Positions 22,998-34,944 of a stretch of DNA of 64,000 nt are shown here, piece by piece. The translations under genes and the position numbers were made by a program. Origin of the DNA: Adineta vaga (Eukaryota > Rotifera); NCBI GenBank assembly GCA_021613535.1, contig CP075494.1:2852001-2916000 (forward strand), in the 5' to 3' direction. Each line of letters starts with the position of its first letter. Within the stretch, counting starts at the first letter, position 1. Below the pieces are notes generated by a model. The model had not been told where the DNA came from and did no database searches. It was given only the letters and a program-made list of their open reading frames with translations.

Positions 22998-24935
22998 GTA
23001 CAGAATCACATATATATTTCGGGCAATGACATTCATATCTAAAAAAGATAGGCTACAGATAATAATAGAGAGAGATAAGCGCCAATCACATGAATCTAAC
23101 ATAACTTACTTATATTACACTATAGTATGGATTACAAAGTGATTCTGTTATTCTTTGAAACATTCACATGTATTTGAAGTAATCGTTTTAAGCTTAATTG
23201 TGTCATGCAATAGAAAAAAAAAACTTGATATATTTTATAAATTATGTATAGTCTAGTTGTGCATCTATGAAGATCGATAACGATTATACACAGAAACTTT
23301 TTACATTTTGATCAAATCACTTAGCGCTCAAATTGAAGCATTACGAGTATGTTTCTGGTTTATATTTTATTTTTTATCTATGTAAACTTGTATTTATACA
23401 TTCTCACCAACAAAATGATTATTGATAAAATCAATATAGAGATAGCAAAATGACGCGAGAAAACAATATCATATAGCATTGACTTAAGCAGCAGAATTTT
23501 AACTTTGTTTCTCTTCTACATTGAGACTATACCATAGTTATCATCGTATTTTTATTACAAAAAATATTTTGATTAAGATAAAATATCGTGCGAATTACAA
23601 TCAAATTGAGTCAAATACGAGTGATGATATCAAGACAACTTTTGTTTTTAGTTTTTGCATGTACTGAAAAATTCGAACAAATTCTTATGTATTTATTTAC
23701 AGTAGACAAAAGAAACATACTGTTCATTATCGGAATATACCATTTGATTGTTTAGAGCGACTAATTTCCTCACAAAATTTTATTGTCTTTTATGTGAAGT
23801 TAGCAGTTGATGTTCTTTCAATTTCTATTGTTTATCATCTTGAATTTCAAAACAATATCTTTCTTCTCATTGTATATGATTATTCACAATAGTTATAAGT
23901 ACTATGTGCTTGTCAATCATTTATTTTTCTTACATTTGAATTTCAATATTTATTTCCGAGAAATTATCTACAATCCAAAATTTTTGTTCTTATTATACAA
24001 TAAAAAAAATACGTCATCATCTATCTTATTTAAACAACGAACAAAGTTCGTTTGGAAAAAGATGAATCGAAAAAAATGAGAACTTAAATAAAAACTTTCT
24101 TGCTGAAGAATTACTAAAACAAAATACAATCTTGAAATTTTAAATAAATTATACAGCAAGGATGATCCGCTAAACAAATTTCAATTCAAGCTGGAAAAGA
24201 ATTATTTTGAACAAGATGGGCAGATTTCTTCTCAGATTGAATGAATATAATTTAGATGATCATTCATGGTTAAAACGACCCAAAAATTGACCAAAAACAC
24301 TATTTTAAGAATAAGACTTGTCAACACTTATTTATTTCTTTTTTCACTTAGATTTTCTTACGTCTTGTATTACCTTTTCTATATTTAAATGTTTACATTC
24401 AAACCAATCTTTAAATTGAGAAACAGATGTCGCATGAAAATGTGAATTCAAATATTTTCTTCAGACAAAGGAAAGAATAAAATTGAATTGATATTCTAAT
24501 AAATGATAATAGGTTGAGCCATACAACATGACTGACAACCAGTTTCTTCTTCATTAATATATTGACGATTAACTCGTTCGTATCCTATTTCGTTTGACAA
24601 TGAATTTCATTTCAATCAGAGAATTTGATTCAACCGAATAGATGAGAAAAGTAAAACAAGCAGTGTAGCTTAAATAGTTACATTCATCATATTTTCGTTA
24701 TTTGAGATATATGTTTAAAATTCATATATAAAACGAAAATAAGATAAAAAAAATTGAGTTGAATTTTAAATCAATACAAAGATATTTTTTTCACATTTTC
24801 TTTTTTTTCCTTTCTATTGATGACGTCAGATTTTCATTAATGAGTTTTTGTTAATTAATCAAATTGAAAAAAATTCTTTTATTTTCTTTTCTTATAAAAA
24901 AAATTCTGTATCAAAAATATCTTTAAATCATGAAT
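22998..24935. other. Intergenic, no gene recognised
   Basis: Nearly 2 kb of AT-rich DNA with poly-A/T tracts. Frames near 23807-24177 are hydrophobic or lysine-rich translations of AT-rich DNA on both strands. They have no domain and no coding-like codon pattern. Confidence 0.5.
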
Positions 24936-24943
24936 AAAAAAAA
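24936..24943 (-). terminator. Pol III terminator of tRNA-Thr
   Basis: A run of eight A on the + strand, hence TTTTTTTT on the tRNA strand, two bases past the mature 3' end. This is the standard RNA polymerase III stop signal. Confidence 0.8.
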
Positions 24944-24944
24944 G

Positions 24945-25016
24945 TGCCTCCACGCAGGATCGAACTGCGGACCTCCAGTTTACTAGACTGGCGCTCTACC
25001 ACTGAGCCATAGAGGC
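24945..25016 (-). tRNA. tRNA-Thr (anticodon AGT)
   Basis: A 72-nt cloverleaf on the reverse strand. The acceptor stem is GCCTCTA/TGGAGGC with discriminator A. The D arm is GCTC-AGTGGTA-GAGC. The anticodon stem is CCAGT/ACTGG with loop CTAGTAA, so the anticodon is AGT, reading ACU (and ACC after A34 to inosine editing). The T arm is CGCAG-TTCGATC-CTGCG, and the A and B box promoter elements are present. There is no intron, and CCA is not encoded. A T8 terminator follows at once. Confidence 0.95.
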
Positions 25017-25406
25017 ATGTTATACTTCATTCTTTTTCTTCTATTTCAGTGGAATTGATATCAAATCAAATATCTATTGATAACGAAAGTAACAGTTGGA
25101 TGCGAACAGATGTGAAACGATTCTTTATTTGAAACACAATGAATCATTTATAATGAAACTATTTTTTTATGCTTAATTGAATAAAACAATTTCATAGATT
25201 TAATATCAATATAACTAAATAAAATGACGTCTTTGAATTTTTTGTGAAATCTAAGGAAAAAAAAAGATATTTTGTCTTCAACCATCTATTTTTCATGTAC
25301 ATGATTCATAGAACATGACTTTGGTTATTAGTTCTTTTTTATTCATTGAAATAGATGTGTAATTACAAGTTTATTTGAATATTTGATAGAAAGAAGAAGA
25401 AGAAGA

Positions 25407-25844
25407 ATGTCTCGTACTTCTGTCAAGAAATCTGAAAGCAATAAAAAACATCCAGTTGATCGTCGTGGAGCAATTCGAAGAATTGAAAATGAAATTGTTG
25501 AAGAAGGTAGAGAAATTGAATATGGACTACGTGGACGACGTGCACCTATTGGCAGATATAATGGTGGATATGGCTATCAACAACCTCCAATAAATGTTTT
25601 TGTTCAATGGACACCAGAATTCGGTATGGCTTATCAACAATTTGTTAATGGTGGTATGGGTGGATATCCTAGAGGGGGAATGGGAGGTTATCCAATGGGC
25701 GGTATGGGTGGTTATCCAATGGGAGGTATGGGTGGATATCCTATGGGAGGTATGGGTGGGTATCCTATGGGTGGTGGTGGTGTTGGTGGTTATGGAGGAG
25801 GAATACAAGGAGTTCCTATTGGATTTGGTGTAACAACAAGTTAA
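25407..25844 (+). CDS. Gly-rich repeat protein with GGMGGYPM repeats
   Basis: 145 residues from the ATG at 25407. The first ~60 residues are basic and charged (SVKKSESNKKHPVDRRGAIR). A short linker (YQQPPINVFVQWTPEFGMAY) leads into about six copies of a GGMGGYPMG-type repeat and a Gly-rich tail. There is no signal peptide or membrane helix. Low-complexity Gly/Tyr/Met repeats of this kind occur in RNA-binding, structural and condensate-forming proteins; no RNA-recognition domain is visible, so function is not assigned. The repeat is encoded by an imperfect 24-bp minisatellite at about 25660-25790, prone to length change. Bases 25017-25406 hold no gene. Confidence 0.65.
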   Translation: MSRTSVKKSESNKKHPVDRRGAIRRIENEIVEEGREIEYGLRGRRAPIGRYNGGYGYQQPPINVFVQWTPEFGMAYQQFVNGGMGGYPRGGMGGYPMGGMGGYPMGGMGGYPMGGMGGYPMGGGGVGGYGGGIQGVPIGFGVTTS

Positions 25845-26269
25845 ACAAGTTATATAATTGTCATGTTTGAAGTAAAGAAGAAAATATATAATAATCAATA
25901 TTTATTGATTGACTAACAAGGAAATATATTTTCGAATGATTACCTATGCATAACTATTGATATTTCTATCCAGACACATTGGAGTATCGAATAACATACG
26001 ATGAGATTTTACTGTTATTTGTCTGTTAGAAGAAAAACAAGTTTGTAACGCGTGATGTGAGTGAAATGAAAGAAAAAAGAGTTAATATCATTTTACAAAA
26101 TCTTAAGAATCAGTAAGTCAGTTGTCACATAAATTTAAAAATATAATAATATCATTAGAGTCTTTATTCGTTGCTGTCAAATCTGTTTTCCATCATTATT
26201 AAACTCAGTCTCTATCAAACTGTTTGGCTAAATATATGTTACATATACCTTTTCTGTGATGAAAATTAT

Positions 26270-26640
26270 GCATTTGTATTACTAAATACTACTTGAATAT
26301 TAGGATTTCTTTCAAGTAAAATTGCCAAATCCGATGCCTTGTCATTACTAAAATCTCCAAGTTTAAAACTTCGCGGTTTTGAATATGGATCTTTGAAAAC
26401 ATCTTCTAAAAGTAAACTTCAATTTATCATTCTTATTCCTAATAATTAATTTATGAAAGTGATAGATGACTTAATTGTATAATTAAATCAACAATAATAC
26501 CTGATCTCTTCGTTGATTTCGATCCAAAAATGGTACCCACAATAATTCTTGTAATGAATAGAAGTGTCAAGAAACACATTCGTAAAATATATTTTTTCTT
26601 CCGATACCAATAGCGTCTATAAAATTCGAAAATAAATCAA
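26270..26640 (-). pseudogene. Remnant of a membrane-anchored FG-GAP repeat gene
   Basis: The reverse strand shows a basic segment and a membrane helix (MCFLTLLFITRIIVGTIFGS). A good GT-AG intron follows, then an FG-GAP-like unit (FKLGDFSNDKASDLAILL). The frame stops soon after the first unit. Type II anchor plus FG-GAP units matches the larger gene at 38009-41713, so this is probably a decayed relative. A short functional product cannot be excluded. Confidence 0.45.
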
Positions 26641-26679
26641 TTTTTGGATAAAGACATGCATCTATGGATAAAGATAAAA

Positions 26680-26890
26680 TAATTCTTTTGATTAATTTTG
26701 TTTCAACAATCATTTGTGTTGCAGGTAAAAGAAGAAGTTCATTTTCAGTATTTGAATGTGAATGATTAGATATATTTTGACCATTAATAACTTCAACAGA
26801 GAGTATTGTTCACGTATTAATATGATCAAAACAGAAATTCTTATCAATTTTAGGTGAAATAGTTGTTCATGATGAAAATATCCACCATGT
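26680..26890 (-). pseudogene. Remnant of an ADP-ribosyltransferase (ART) domain
   Basis: The reverse strand reads ISNHSHSNTENELLLLPATQ followed by MIVETKL. This is the last strand region of rotifer arginine-specific ART domains, with the ExE pair present as ENE and the LLLPATQ turn. Nothing else of the domain (Arg strand, STS motif) is readable upstream and no start or splice structure was found. It is a fragment, not a working enzyme. Bases 26891-27170 hold no recognisable gene. Confidence 0.5.
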
Positions 26891-27170
26891 TATGGAGTTT
26901 CCAATTAAAAATTCTTCACTTAAATCTTTTGTTTGATGTTTGATTAGAGCAAACACAAATTCTCTTACTTTATTTATGTGATAGTTTCGATTCCATCGGA
27001 ATCTGATGCAAACATCTATCTATAACTTATCATCTCCTGAATAAAGATGAATATTAAAAAGAAAAATTTTGCATAGATGTCGACTATCGGCAGTATTTTG
27101 ATTTGTTGATGATATCTGATAGGTTAAGAAATATTCGATATCCACTTTTATTCTGATAACAAAGACAACA

Positions 27171-29251
27171 ATGAAATTAGAAGATTTACCGAATGAATTG
27201 TTTATTGAAATCTTTTCATATTTGAATGAAATTTATTTCTTTTTATTTTTAAATCGACGTTTTCAACAATTAATATATCAATATTGTTCAATATTAAATT
27301 TAAAATCAATAAGTAAATCACAATTTGATCAATTACTCGATGAAGAAACAATTGAAAAATGTAAATCATTACAATTATCAAATTCTAATGAAACATTTGG
27401 ACAAATTGAATATTGTTTAGAACGTTATCCATTAAATATTTATTTTACTAGACTTCAATGTTTATCTTTACATAAAATGCGAATTATAAATCAATCGATT
27501 CTATATGATTTATCATTATTAACAAATTTAGTTTCATTAAAGCTTGGAATCGTTTGTTCACAAATCATTTCAATAATCGATTTTTCCAATTTAAATAAAT
27601 TGAAACAACTTATTGTTCAATCATGTTTAAATACAACATGGATTCAAGTAAGATTTATAAAGGCTTTGTATCTAAATGATCCGTCATTTTTCTATTTATG
27701 TCAGGAAGAATATTATAAGAACGAGTAACAAAAAATTGATTAGATAAGCAGAGCTTTTTAAACTTTGAAGGTAGATCTTAACGTCTTTTTTCTCTAATTT
27801 TAACGTTTTTTTGCAGCAGATGGTGGTTTGCAATAATTGTATTTGTTTGCCAATCCATTGATATGTTTACACTTGAAGTTTTTGAAAAAAACTGGACAGT
27901 TTCATTGATTACTATTAGTCAATGGGAAAAGCTGATTCTCATAGATTCTTTTGGACTCTAGGATCTGAAAAGAATTCAAAAGGATCGAGATGATCCATCG
28001 TTATCCGAAGATTCACTTTCCCCCCTTGTTATTATTCCATATACCTATGATGTGACAAATTTCTTGAGGGGATGAGCGTGTTGTTATTCTCTTCATCCGC
28101 GAATACTGATTAGATAATCGATGTGAAGCTAGCACCACGAAACAAAGAATTATATAATAATATCTTCTTGATTTTCTTTCTTAAAATAGAATTTTCCTCA
28201 AATTGAAAATGTTGATTATACAATTCTTAATTGTTGTTCTCATTCAATTCAATTCGAATGGCCATTACAATTAAAACATTTGAAACTTGTTATTAAATCT
28301 ACTGAATGTATTGATTTAATTCCTGAATCATTAAAGAATTTAACAAATTTATTAAATCTTAAAATTTATCAAAAAGTAAATGAATCTTCATATCCTAATG
28401 GTCAAATTTGGCAAGATTTAATTTGTTCTTCGTTCAAATTCTTAAAAACATTTGAATATTCTTTTCAATTTCATTTTTATTCGGATGATTCGAATAGAAT
28501 TGAAGAAATGATCAGATCATTTTCATCTGATTTTTATTTAAAAGAAAAGAAATGGTTTAGTCGTTGCGAATTATTCGTTGATCATAGTCAAGCAATTCTC
28601 TATTCTCTTCCAAATTATTATGATCGTTATACAATAACAACAAATTCTTTCGATGAAACAATTTTAATTTATTCAAATCAAATAATTCAACATAGAGAAT
28701 TATCAATAATTGATTTAATATCAAATGATTATTGTCATCTTATTAAACGATTATATTTATCACCAATATTTTCTATTCGAAAGATTTCAATTAATAAGAA
28801 AAATGCTTCGAAAAAATTCGAAATTTTATTAAAAACTTTATCACAATTATATTTCTTGAGTATTCAAATCAATCAATTAGAAATTTTAACAAATAATTGG
28901 ACTAATCAGTCGGTTTGTCTTCCATTATCAAATAAAATTTGTTCATTAAAATTATCTCGAGATGAATATTCATCACAATGGTTTGATGATATTTCACTTC
29001 GAGAAATTCTAAGAATTTTTGCATTCAAATGTCAACATTTATCAATACGTATTCCATCACCTGTTGATACTCTTCTTTCAATTTTGAGAGAAATGAATCA
29101 ATTACGCAGTTTAAAAATACCTATTTCAATGAAAAATGATGAAAGTATAACAATGAAATGGTTAGAACAACAAAATTGTGGATTGAATTATTCCAATTGT
29201 CATTTGATTAATAATCAAAATAATTGTTATTTTTGGTTGGGAAGAGATTGA
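27171..29251 (+). CDS. F-box protein with irregular leucine-rich repeats, 2 exons
   Basis: Exons 27171-27647 and 28190-29251 join in phase 0 to give 512 residues. The N-terminus is a clear F-box (LEDLPNELFIEIFSYLN). The rest is leucine/isoleucine-rich with irregular LRR units (LTNLVSLKLG, LNKLKQLIVQS, LKHLKLVIKS, MNQLRSLKIP). F-box proteins bring substrates to SCF ubiquitin ligases through Skp1; the LRR part would bind the substrate. The 542-bp intron is ten times the local norm and contains a weak G-rich palindrome (CTTGAGGGGATGAGCG at about 28063), so it has probably received an insertion. It resembles the C-terminal half of the UAS/F-box protein at 15065-16790 in style, not in detail. Confidence 0.8.
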
Positions 29252-29742
29252 TGACGTCAACTATCACACTAGTTGATGCTTTTATTTATATATTTGCAAT
29301 CTAAACTAGTTTTAAAATTAATAAAAACAAAGAATATTTTTTTACGGAGAGCAAAATATTTTAATAATTTTCTATAAATCTTTAGTAAAGTACTATTGAG
29401 TCTTTTTAGAATTCGAAAAGAAGTAGAAATCTAATAAGTCGTTTATCATAAATGAAACAATACTAAAACGGTAGTGTTTCTACTTGGAAGTTAGAAGATG
29501 CGTGTGGTTTGAGCCTCACGAAGGTTTATTTTTTCTCCGTTCTGTGATATTTCATGACGTTGCTTATCTGAATCATCATATTCTTACACAATTATTTCAA
29601 GTGTTCTCTCTTTTCGTAATCTTAGTAGTCAATAAAACGTGATTCGTTTCTATCGATACGTTTCAAAAACATTCTCAACTTCTCGTCTATATATACGTAT
29701 TATTTCACTGAATTCATAGATATTTAAGTATAAGATCAAACG

Positions 29743-30399
29743 ATGTCAAAAATTCAAATTCTTGTGTTACATGGATATTATGATTCTGCAGCAAATCGTC
29801 AACACCAAATGCGTACATTAACCCGTTCGATGAAAGAAGTCGAATTCGTTTTCTTGAATTCGCCATTTCCATTCATCAATTATGGATTCGTACTAGCATC
29901 TGAAATATCGCATACTGATGCTCGTTATCAATGGACATCTTATCGACCAGAATTAGCTGGTCCTGATCATCCGTTAGATACTCTTCAAGAAAGTGTGACA
30001 TACATCGTTGAATACATCAATCAGAATGGTCCTTTTCAAGGTATTTTGGGCTTCTCTCAAGGAGCACTTGTGGCTGCTGCTAGTATGCTCCACATTTCTA
30101 ATTGTCCTTCTTTACCAACTTGTGTAAGATTCGTTATTCTCGTTGGTTGTCCATCTACCAATGATCCAACGATGAAAGCGGCTCTTGATTCGTTTGAAAA
30201 AGAACATGCCATTCCAACTTTGCATGTTACTGGTGCCAATGATACATTAATTCCATCATCGATGAGTCAAATCATGTTCGGCTATTTTCATCCTTCCCGA
30301 GCTGAATTTTATATACATAAAGGTGGTCATTATTGTCCAAGCGATAGTGATTTTCGAGTGAAACTTCGTGACTTTATTCAGCGTGCACTAATAATGTAA
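29743..30399 (+). CDS. FSH1/OVCA2-family serine hydrolase
   Basis: 218 residues, single exon, alpha/beta-hydrolase fold. The N-terminal strand and turn is ILVLHGYYDSAANRQHQM. The nucleophile elbow is GFSQG (Ser about residue 108). The acid is in GANDTLIP and the histidine in GGHYCP, so the whole Ser-Asp-His triad is present. Length and spacing fit FSH1/OVCA2 proteins (about 220-245), which are small cytosolic esterases. Physiological substrates are poorly known. It stands alone between an F-box gene and a reverse-strand receptor. Bases 29252-29742 hold no gene. Confidence 0.9.
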   Translation: MSKIQILVLHGYYDSAANRQHQMRTLTRSMKEVEFVFLNSPFPFINYGFVLASEISHTDARYQWTSYRPELAGPDHPLDTLQESVTYIVEYINQNGPFQGILGFSQGALVAAASMLHISNCPSLPTCVRFVILVGCPSTNDPTMKAALDSFEKEHAIPTLHVTGANDTLIPSSMSQIMFGYFHPSRAEFYIHKGGHYCPSDSDFRVKLRDFIQRALIM

Positions 30400-30673
30400 C
30401 GATGAATATATATTTGTGAATAATCGAAATAAACACTGTTCTCTCGTCGACCGTTAGTAATGAGAGTTTCAAACAAAATGCTTTAAATCGATCATTAGTG
30501 CTAAATTTAAAACTTGAATTCAATTGAAATGACAAAACGCTGGATTATATGATAAATGAATAACAACATTTTTACAATACAATATTGAACGACTACTCGA
30601 AAAATGAATAGAAACTTTTATGTTCAATCTATGAATAAAGATACAAAGATTTATTTACATATAAGAGTACTCT

Positions 30674-31612
30674 TCATTTCCCGTTGAAAAGTTTTGATAC
30701 GAATAGATTCGTATAACATCCAATGCAAAATGGAATAGATGTGATAGAAAGACCAATAATAAAAACAAATCCCTCTATCCGAGTTTCTAAATAAGTCTTG
30801 GACTGATTTTGAGTAATTTGTTGATATACAGCAATGATAGATTGAATTATATTGAATATAATATAGATAGTGATGTCAGTAAGCAGCATTCTAATAAGTT
30901 GCTGATCTTTTGAATGACCTGAACGTGAACCATTGTTCTGTGCTATTCCATTGACTGTTACAGGAATCGGAGCAACTCGACCTATAGTTCGAACATTTTT
31001 CACTGTCCATAAACCAAAAGTGATCATAAGAGAAGGAATAAGAACTCCTTTGACAATGAGTGGATAATAACTCATCACAGCTAAATATAAAGTAGGTTGG
31101 AATAAGCAAGCATTGAAACCCGGTGCCAACATTCTAAGATTCATAAAAATTAATGAATGAATATGAACTGCTGACCAGAATACAGTTACAATAATGATAG
31201 AGATGCAAGCAAGACGAATAGTACTTTTTTGTCTTGTTGAAGCATGATGTGATGTAAGTAATATTCGATCAATAGAAGCTAAGATTAGATAAGATGGGGG
31301 TAATATTTCGAAAAGAAACATTGTATAAAAACGAAGACGAAATAAGATTAGATGGTATGTAGTTAGATCGATTGAATAACCATTTGCTAATGTTGCATAT
31401 AAGGTTGATGTATAGATTAAGAAGATGCTGCTAACATTCGTTGCTATTAGATAAATTGAACATCGATTTTTTCGTAATATTTTTCTACTAAAAACACATA
31501 AATTGAGTATACAACTGATAGTTCCTATAAAGATCAAAATAGGTCCACCAAATTTATTTAAACCTTTTGAAATTGATGATAACAATGTGTTCAAATCATA
31601 ATCTGAAGACAT
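30674..31612 (-). CDS. Rhodopsin-like GPCR, paralogue of the 18012 gene
   Basis: 312 residues, single exon, seven hydrophobic helices. It shares with the receptors at 18012 and 55229 the marks FGGPILIFIGTISCILN, ILRKNRCSIYLIA, LILASIDRILLTSHHASTRQ at the TM3/loop boundary, VHIHSLIFMNL, and SKDQQLIRMLLTDI before TM6. The tail is very short (FVSKLFNGK). A rotifer-expanded orphan family is inferred; the ligand is unknown. The gene is convergent with the hydrolase gene, with 274 bp between stops. Confidence 0.85.
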   Translation of the reverse strand: MSSDYDLNTLLSSISKGLNKFGGPILIFIGTISCILNLCVFSRKILRKNRCSIYLIATNVSSIFLIYTSTLYATLANGYSIDLTTYHLILFRLRFYTMFLFEILPPSYLILASIDRILLTSHHASTRQKSTIRLACISIIIVTVFWSAVHIHSLIFMNLRMLAPGFNACLFQPTLYLAVMSYYPLIVKGVLIPSLMITFGLWTVKNVRTIGRVAPIPVTVNGIAQNNGSRSGHSKDQQLIRMLLTDITIYIIFNIIQSIIAVYQQITQNQSKTYLETRIEGFVFIIGLSITSIPFCIGCYTNLFVSKLFNGK

Positions 31613-32284
31613 TAATGTTTATTTATCTATTAAAAAAAAACGAGCAATATCATTCATTTGTTACAATGCTCTATAAAGTTGCTTGCTGAATAATTTTAAT
31701 CAACTGACATTTTATTCGCCTGTATATATGTGCATGATGTATCAAGGTAATTAGTGAACGAAATTCAATATTTTTATGGCTTAAAGTTGAATAACTATAA
31801 ATATAAAAAAGCGGATATATCGTTTGATCGACTTTCAGCTAAGTAATTGTTTCTCAAGGTCGATGAACAGTTATTTAGAATTCAACTACATTTTTTTAAT
31901 ATCTCTGTGACAATTTAGATATTTACGCATCTTCTGTTCTTCCTCTCATATGCATTTAAACATTTGTCCTCATCTCAAACATTCCTCATGCATATTTTCT
32001 TCTGGTGCTTAGCATTGATTTTTTCATTGTCAAAATGATAACTATAGTTTTTATACATCATCTGTATGAGTTGTTTTTTTTGTAGTATAATATTGTGTCC
32101 TTCTAGTACTATAAGAGGACGAACAAAATGTCATGAGTGAAATTTCTTTGGATGGTATAAAAGAATACAGACACGTACTTCTCAAACGTTCATACTCTAA
32201 CTTAGAAATCATCACGATCACGTGTAGTTTACTTGAAAACGTGAAATAGATGGTTCAACTTGACTTAAATTTGAGAAGAATGTA

Positions 32285-32350
32285 TAAGGGTATAAGCATG
32301 GGTGAGAGTGCACATGAGAGTTAAACGAACATCTATATGTTTACTCATAC
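32285..32350. repeat. Weak, decayed G-rich palindrome
   Basis: AAGGGTATAAGCATGGGTGAGAG on the left is loosely answered by TTACTCATACCTTATT. It may be an old member of the hairpin family. The rest of 31613-32600 holds nothing I recognise. Confidence 0.3.
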
Positions 32351-32599
32351 CTTATTATTCTACATATATCACTTTAGCAAAAGATTTGCTATGACAATAA
32401 TAATAATCATAATACTTGTCGTTCAGATGACAGATTAAAAGCTATTCCAGATATGGTCGTTGCAAATGCTTGACAATCTATTTTATTATTAATTATGATA
32501 AATGCTGAATATTCACAATTTTCAAATGGTTTTTTAATTTATGTGTATCAAAATATAATAGTTTTTTTAAAATAAGATATCTTGAATATACTTTACAGT

Positions 32600-32965
32600 C
32601 GTAATTCATTCAAAATAAGTGAATGAATAATTTGATTGACACAATAACTACAAGATCCGCTCGGTTATCGTTATTAAAGTCATAGGTTATCATAGTGTCT
32701 GGTGATCTACCAACAGTATCATTCATAAAATTCTAAAACGTTCGATTCCGTTTGCCAAGAATTACCCTAACTTCATACTGATGAAGTACCACCAATCTAC
32801 TATACTATCACCATTAAAATCATCTGCTACTAGAGAACGTGGATACAAACCAACTTTAGTATTCAACAGAGGTTGAAAAGTTCCATCGATCATATAGTGT
32901 TCAGTAACACGCTCATCGTATTCTCGTACTAAATAGATGTTATCATATCTGCCATACTGTCATCG
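32600..32965 (-). pseudogene. FG-GAP/VCBS repeat gene remnant
   Basis: The reverse strand keeps three FG-GAP calcium-loop motifs in different frames: DDSMADMITSI, VADDFNGDSIVDW and YDFNNDNRADLVVI. GTFQP and VGLYPRSL spacers fit the beta-propeller repeat. Stops and shifts between them make it non-functional. It is another decayed relative of the gene at 38009-41713. Confidence 0.65.
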
Positions 32966-33300
32966 ATTTGTTAAATAATTAAGCGAGAAATTAATAGAAG
33001 TTCTTTTTTAAAAGTACATTTCTTTATCACGTCCTTAAATTGATCAAATAAATTCAATTGGATGAATCGGAATTTGTTATTTCTGTCAATATAATTCTAT
33101 ATAGACATTCAATGTACTTTTTATTTTTTTAGACTTATTCCTCGATAAAAATGTTGAAATCAATCCTGACCTTGTCCTTTCTCGTTATGCGTTTAAACTA
33201 AAGAAAAAGTACATTCATTTTCTGAGTTATTCATTCGATCTCATATATAAATAAACGACATTAAAGGAAGAAAAAGAATTTACTTTGAATAATATTTGGA

Positions 33301-33564
33301 ATGTCTAATTTTATCAAAGATATTGAAGGTTCATTTGTTGATAATACAATTGATCGTGTTGTTGATGAATTTATTCCCGATAAAAATGGTAAATCTTTTC
33401 AAAATAAATAAACATTCCTAATTGAAATTTCTTTAGGTGAAATTGGTCGTATGGCTGAAACTGGTATTAATCAATTTATTAATAATGAGATCAATTCAAA
33501 ATTAACACCAGGTGCATTTGATGGTAATGCAGGACAAAATCAAGGAGAAAAGAAATTTTGGTAA
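33301..33564 (+). CDS. Small unknown protein, 2 exons
   Basis: Exons 33301-33388 and 33437-33564 flank a 48-bp GT-AG intron and encode 71 residues. The sequence is hydrophilic and helical (FIKDIEGSFVDNTIDRVVDE, then MAETGINQFINNEIN), ending GEKKFW. It has no membrane helix or signal. Its frame, codon use and canonical short intron support a real gene, but I do not recognise the family. It is 178 bp upstream of the CipC-like gene in the same orientation and could be co-acquired; that is only a suggestion. Confidence 0.6.
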
Positions 33565-33742
33565 AGGAAGAAAAAAAGGACTTTTTTCGAAAACAATTCT
33601 TTGATTTTCTTATTCAATATAATAATTTTGAAATAAACTTCAAATATTCTAATTTCATATATTCATAAAAAGATCAATTTAGATGTATTAGTTTTATTTT
33701 TACTAAATTCTCTTCCTTTCAAAACTTTATTAAAATATTCAA

Positions 33743-34315
33743 ATGTCTTTTTTCAACAATTTATTTCGTCATCATGAATCACAAAATGTTCATGCACAAG
33801 TTTATGCCAACCAAGGAGAACATCAATCATCTTTTACACATGAAATCATAGCTGGTGCAGCTGGTTTTGCGGGTATTTTATCTTTTCAATGATATTTGAA
33901 AAGAATTTCCTATATTTTAGCATTGAAAGCATATGAAGATCATGTCCGTCGTTCAGGTGAACAAGTCAATCATCCAAGGATGAAAGAAATTTTAGCGGAA
34001 TTTGCAGCTGCTGAAGTTGATAAATTATTTGAAACAAAAGGTCTTGATTATTTAGATAGAGAAAAAGCGAAAAACATGGCTATTGAACAAGCTCATCATT
34101 TAGCACATGAAAAATATGATCCAGGACAAGTTTATCAAAGTGACAATTTTAATGGATATCAACAAAATCAATCCAATAGTTTTAATTACGGAGAAAATAA
34201 TTATTCGGATCAAGAACAACAACAATGGAATTATGAGAATGATCAACCGATATCTAAACATCATCATTATCACGTGAAAATTATGATTAATAAAAACAGT
34301 CGTTCATATTCATAA
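33743..34315 (+). CDS. CipC/DUF3759-like protein, probably of fungal origin, 2 exons
   Basis: Exons 33743-33872 and 33921-34315 (48-bp intron) encode 174 residues. Residues about 34-113 match the DUF3759 family named after Aspergillus CipC (concanamycin-induced protein C): HEIIAGAAGFAALKAYEDH, then FAAAEVDKLFETKGLDYLDR and EQAHHLAHEKY. The tail is Gln/Asn/His-rich and probably disordered. The family is known mainly from fungi, where members are induced by stress; biochemical function is unknown. The short intron of local size shows it is a resident gene, not contamination. No animal homologue is known to me, so transfer from a fungus is the likely explanation (inference). Confidence 0.75.
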
Positions 34316-34944
34316 TCATCATCACTTGATTCTGTCAAGATCTTCAAATAATAATAAAATACTCGAGAAATTATATTTTCGATAGTCATATAATGGTTTA
34401 ATATCATTTTGTGGAATTCATGTATATTTTTCGAAGAAAAAGAAGTGAGTGTAAGTGTTAAGTCGAGATATTTTAGGAGTTTTTCTCGCGTCCTCCATTA
34501 TCACCACAAACCTATAATAGACAAAACTCCATTTTAAGAATAATCTAGTTTGAAGCAAAACCTCAGAATACACATGCTATTATTTTAAATATTTCTTTTA
34601 ACGAATATTCTGAAGTATTAGTACATATTACCAATAAAATAAATCAGTACATTAAAGAAGTAATATTTGTTAAAAATTTTGTTTAGAAAAGATGCATTGT
34701 TATTTTCGGAAACTCGCTTATATTTTCAGGAAATGAAACGATATTAACAAATCATACTCGAAAGTTGCGCCTTTTTTTCTAAATTTGATTTTTCATCGTT
34801 TATTGTGTCTAGGAAAGTATTCAAGCAAAAGGAAGAAGAGAAGTACGGAAGAAAAATGATGACTTATTAAGAATACAATGAGAACTTATAGTTATAACGG
34901 AAAGTTAATATTTATAGTTGTTATTGATCAGAAAAATAGAAAGT

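Noticed and set aside
23807-24177. Overlapping hydrophobic frames on both strands
   Set aside because: AT-rich translation products with no family features.
25527-25898. Thr/His-rich frame on the - strand
   Set aside because: Shadow of the Gly-rich repeat gene caused by its minisatellite.
27648-28189. A second introner-type insertion in the F-box gene
   Set aside because: The intron is long and holds a weak palindrome, but I found no inverted terminal repeats or target duplication at its splice sites.
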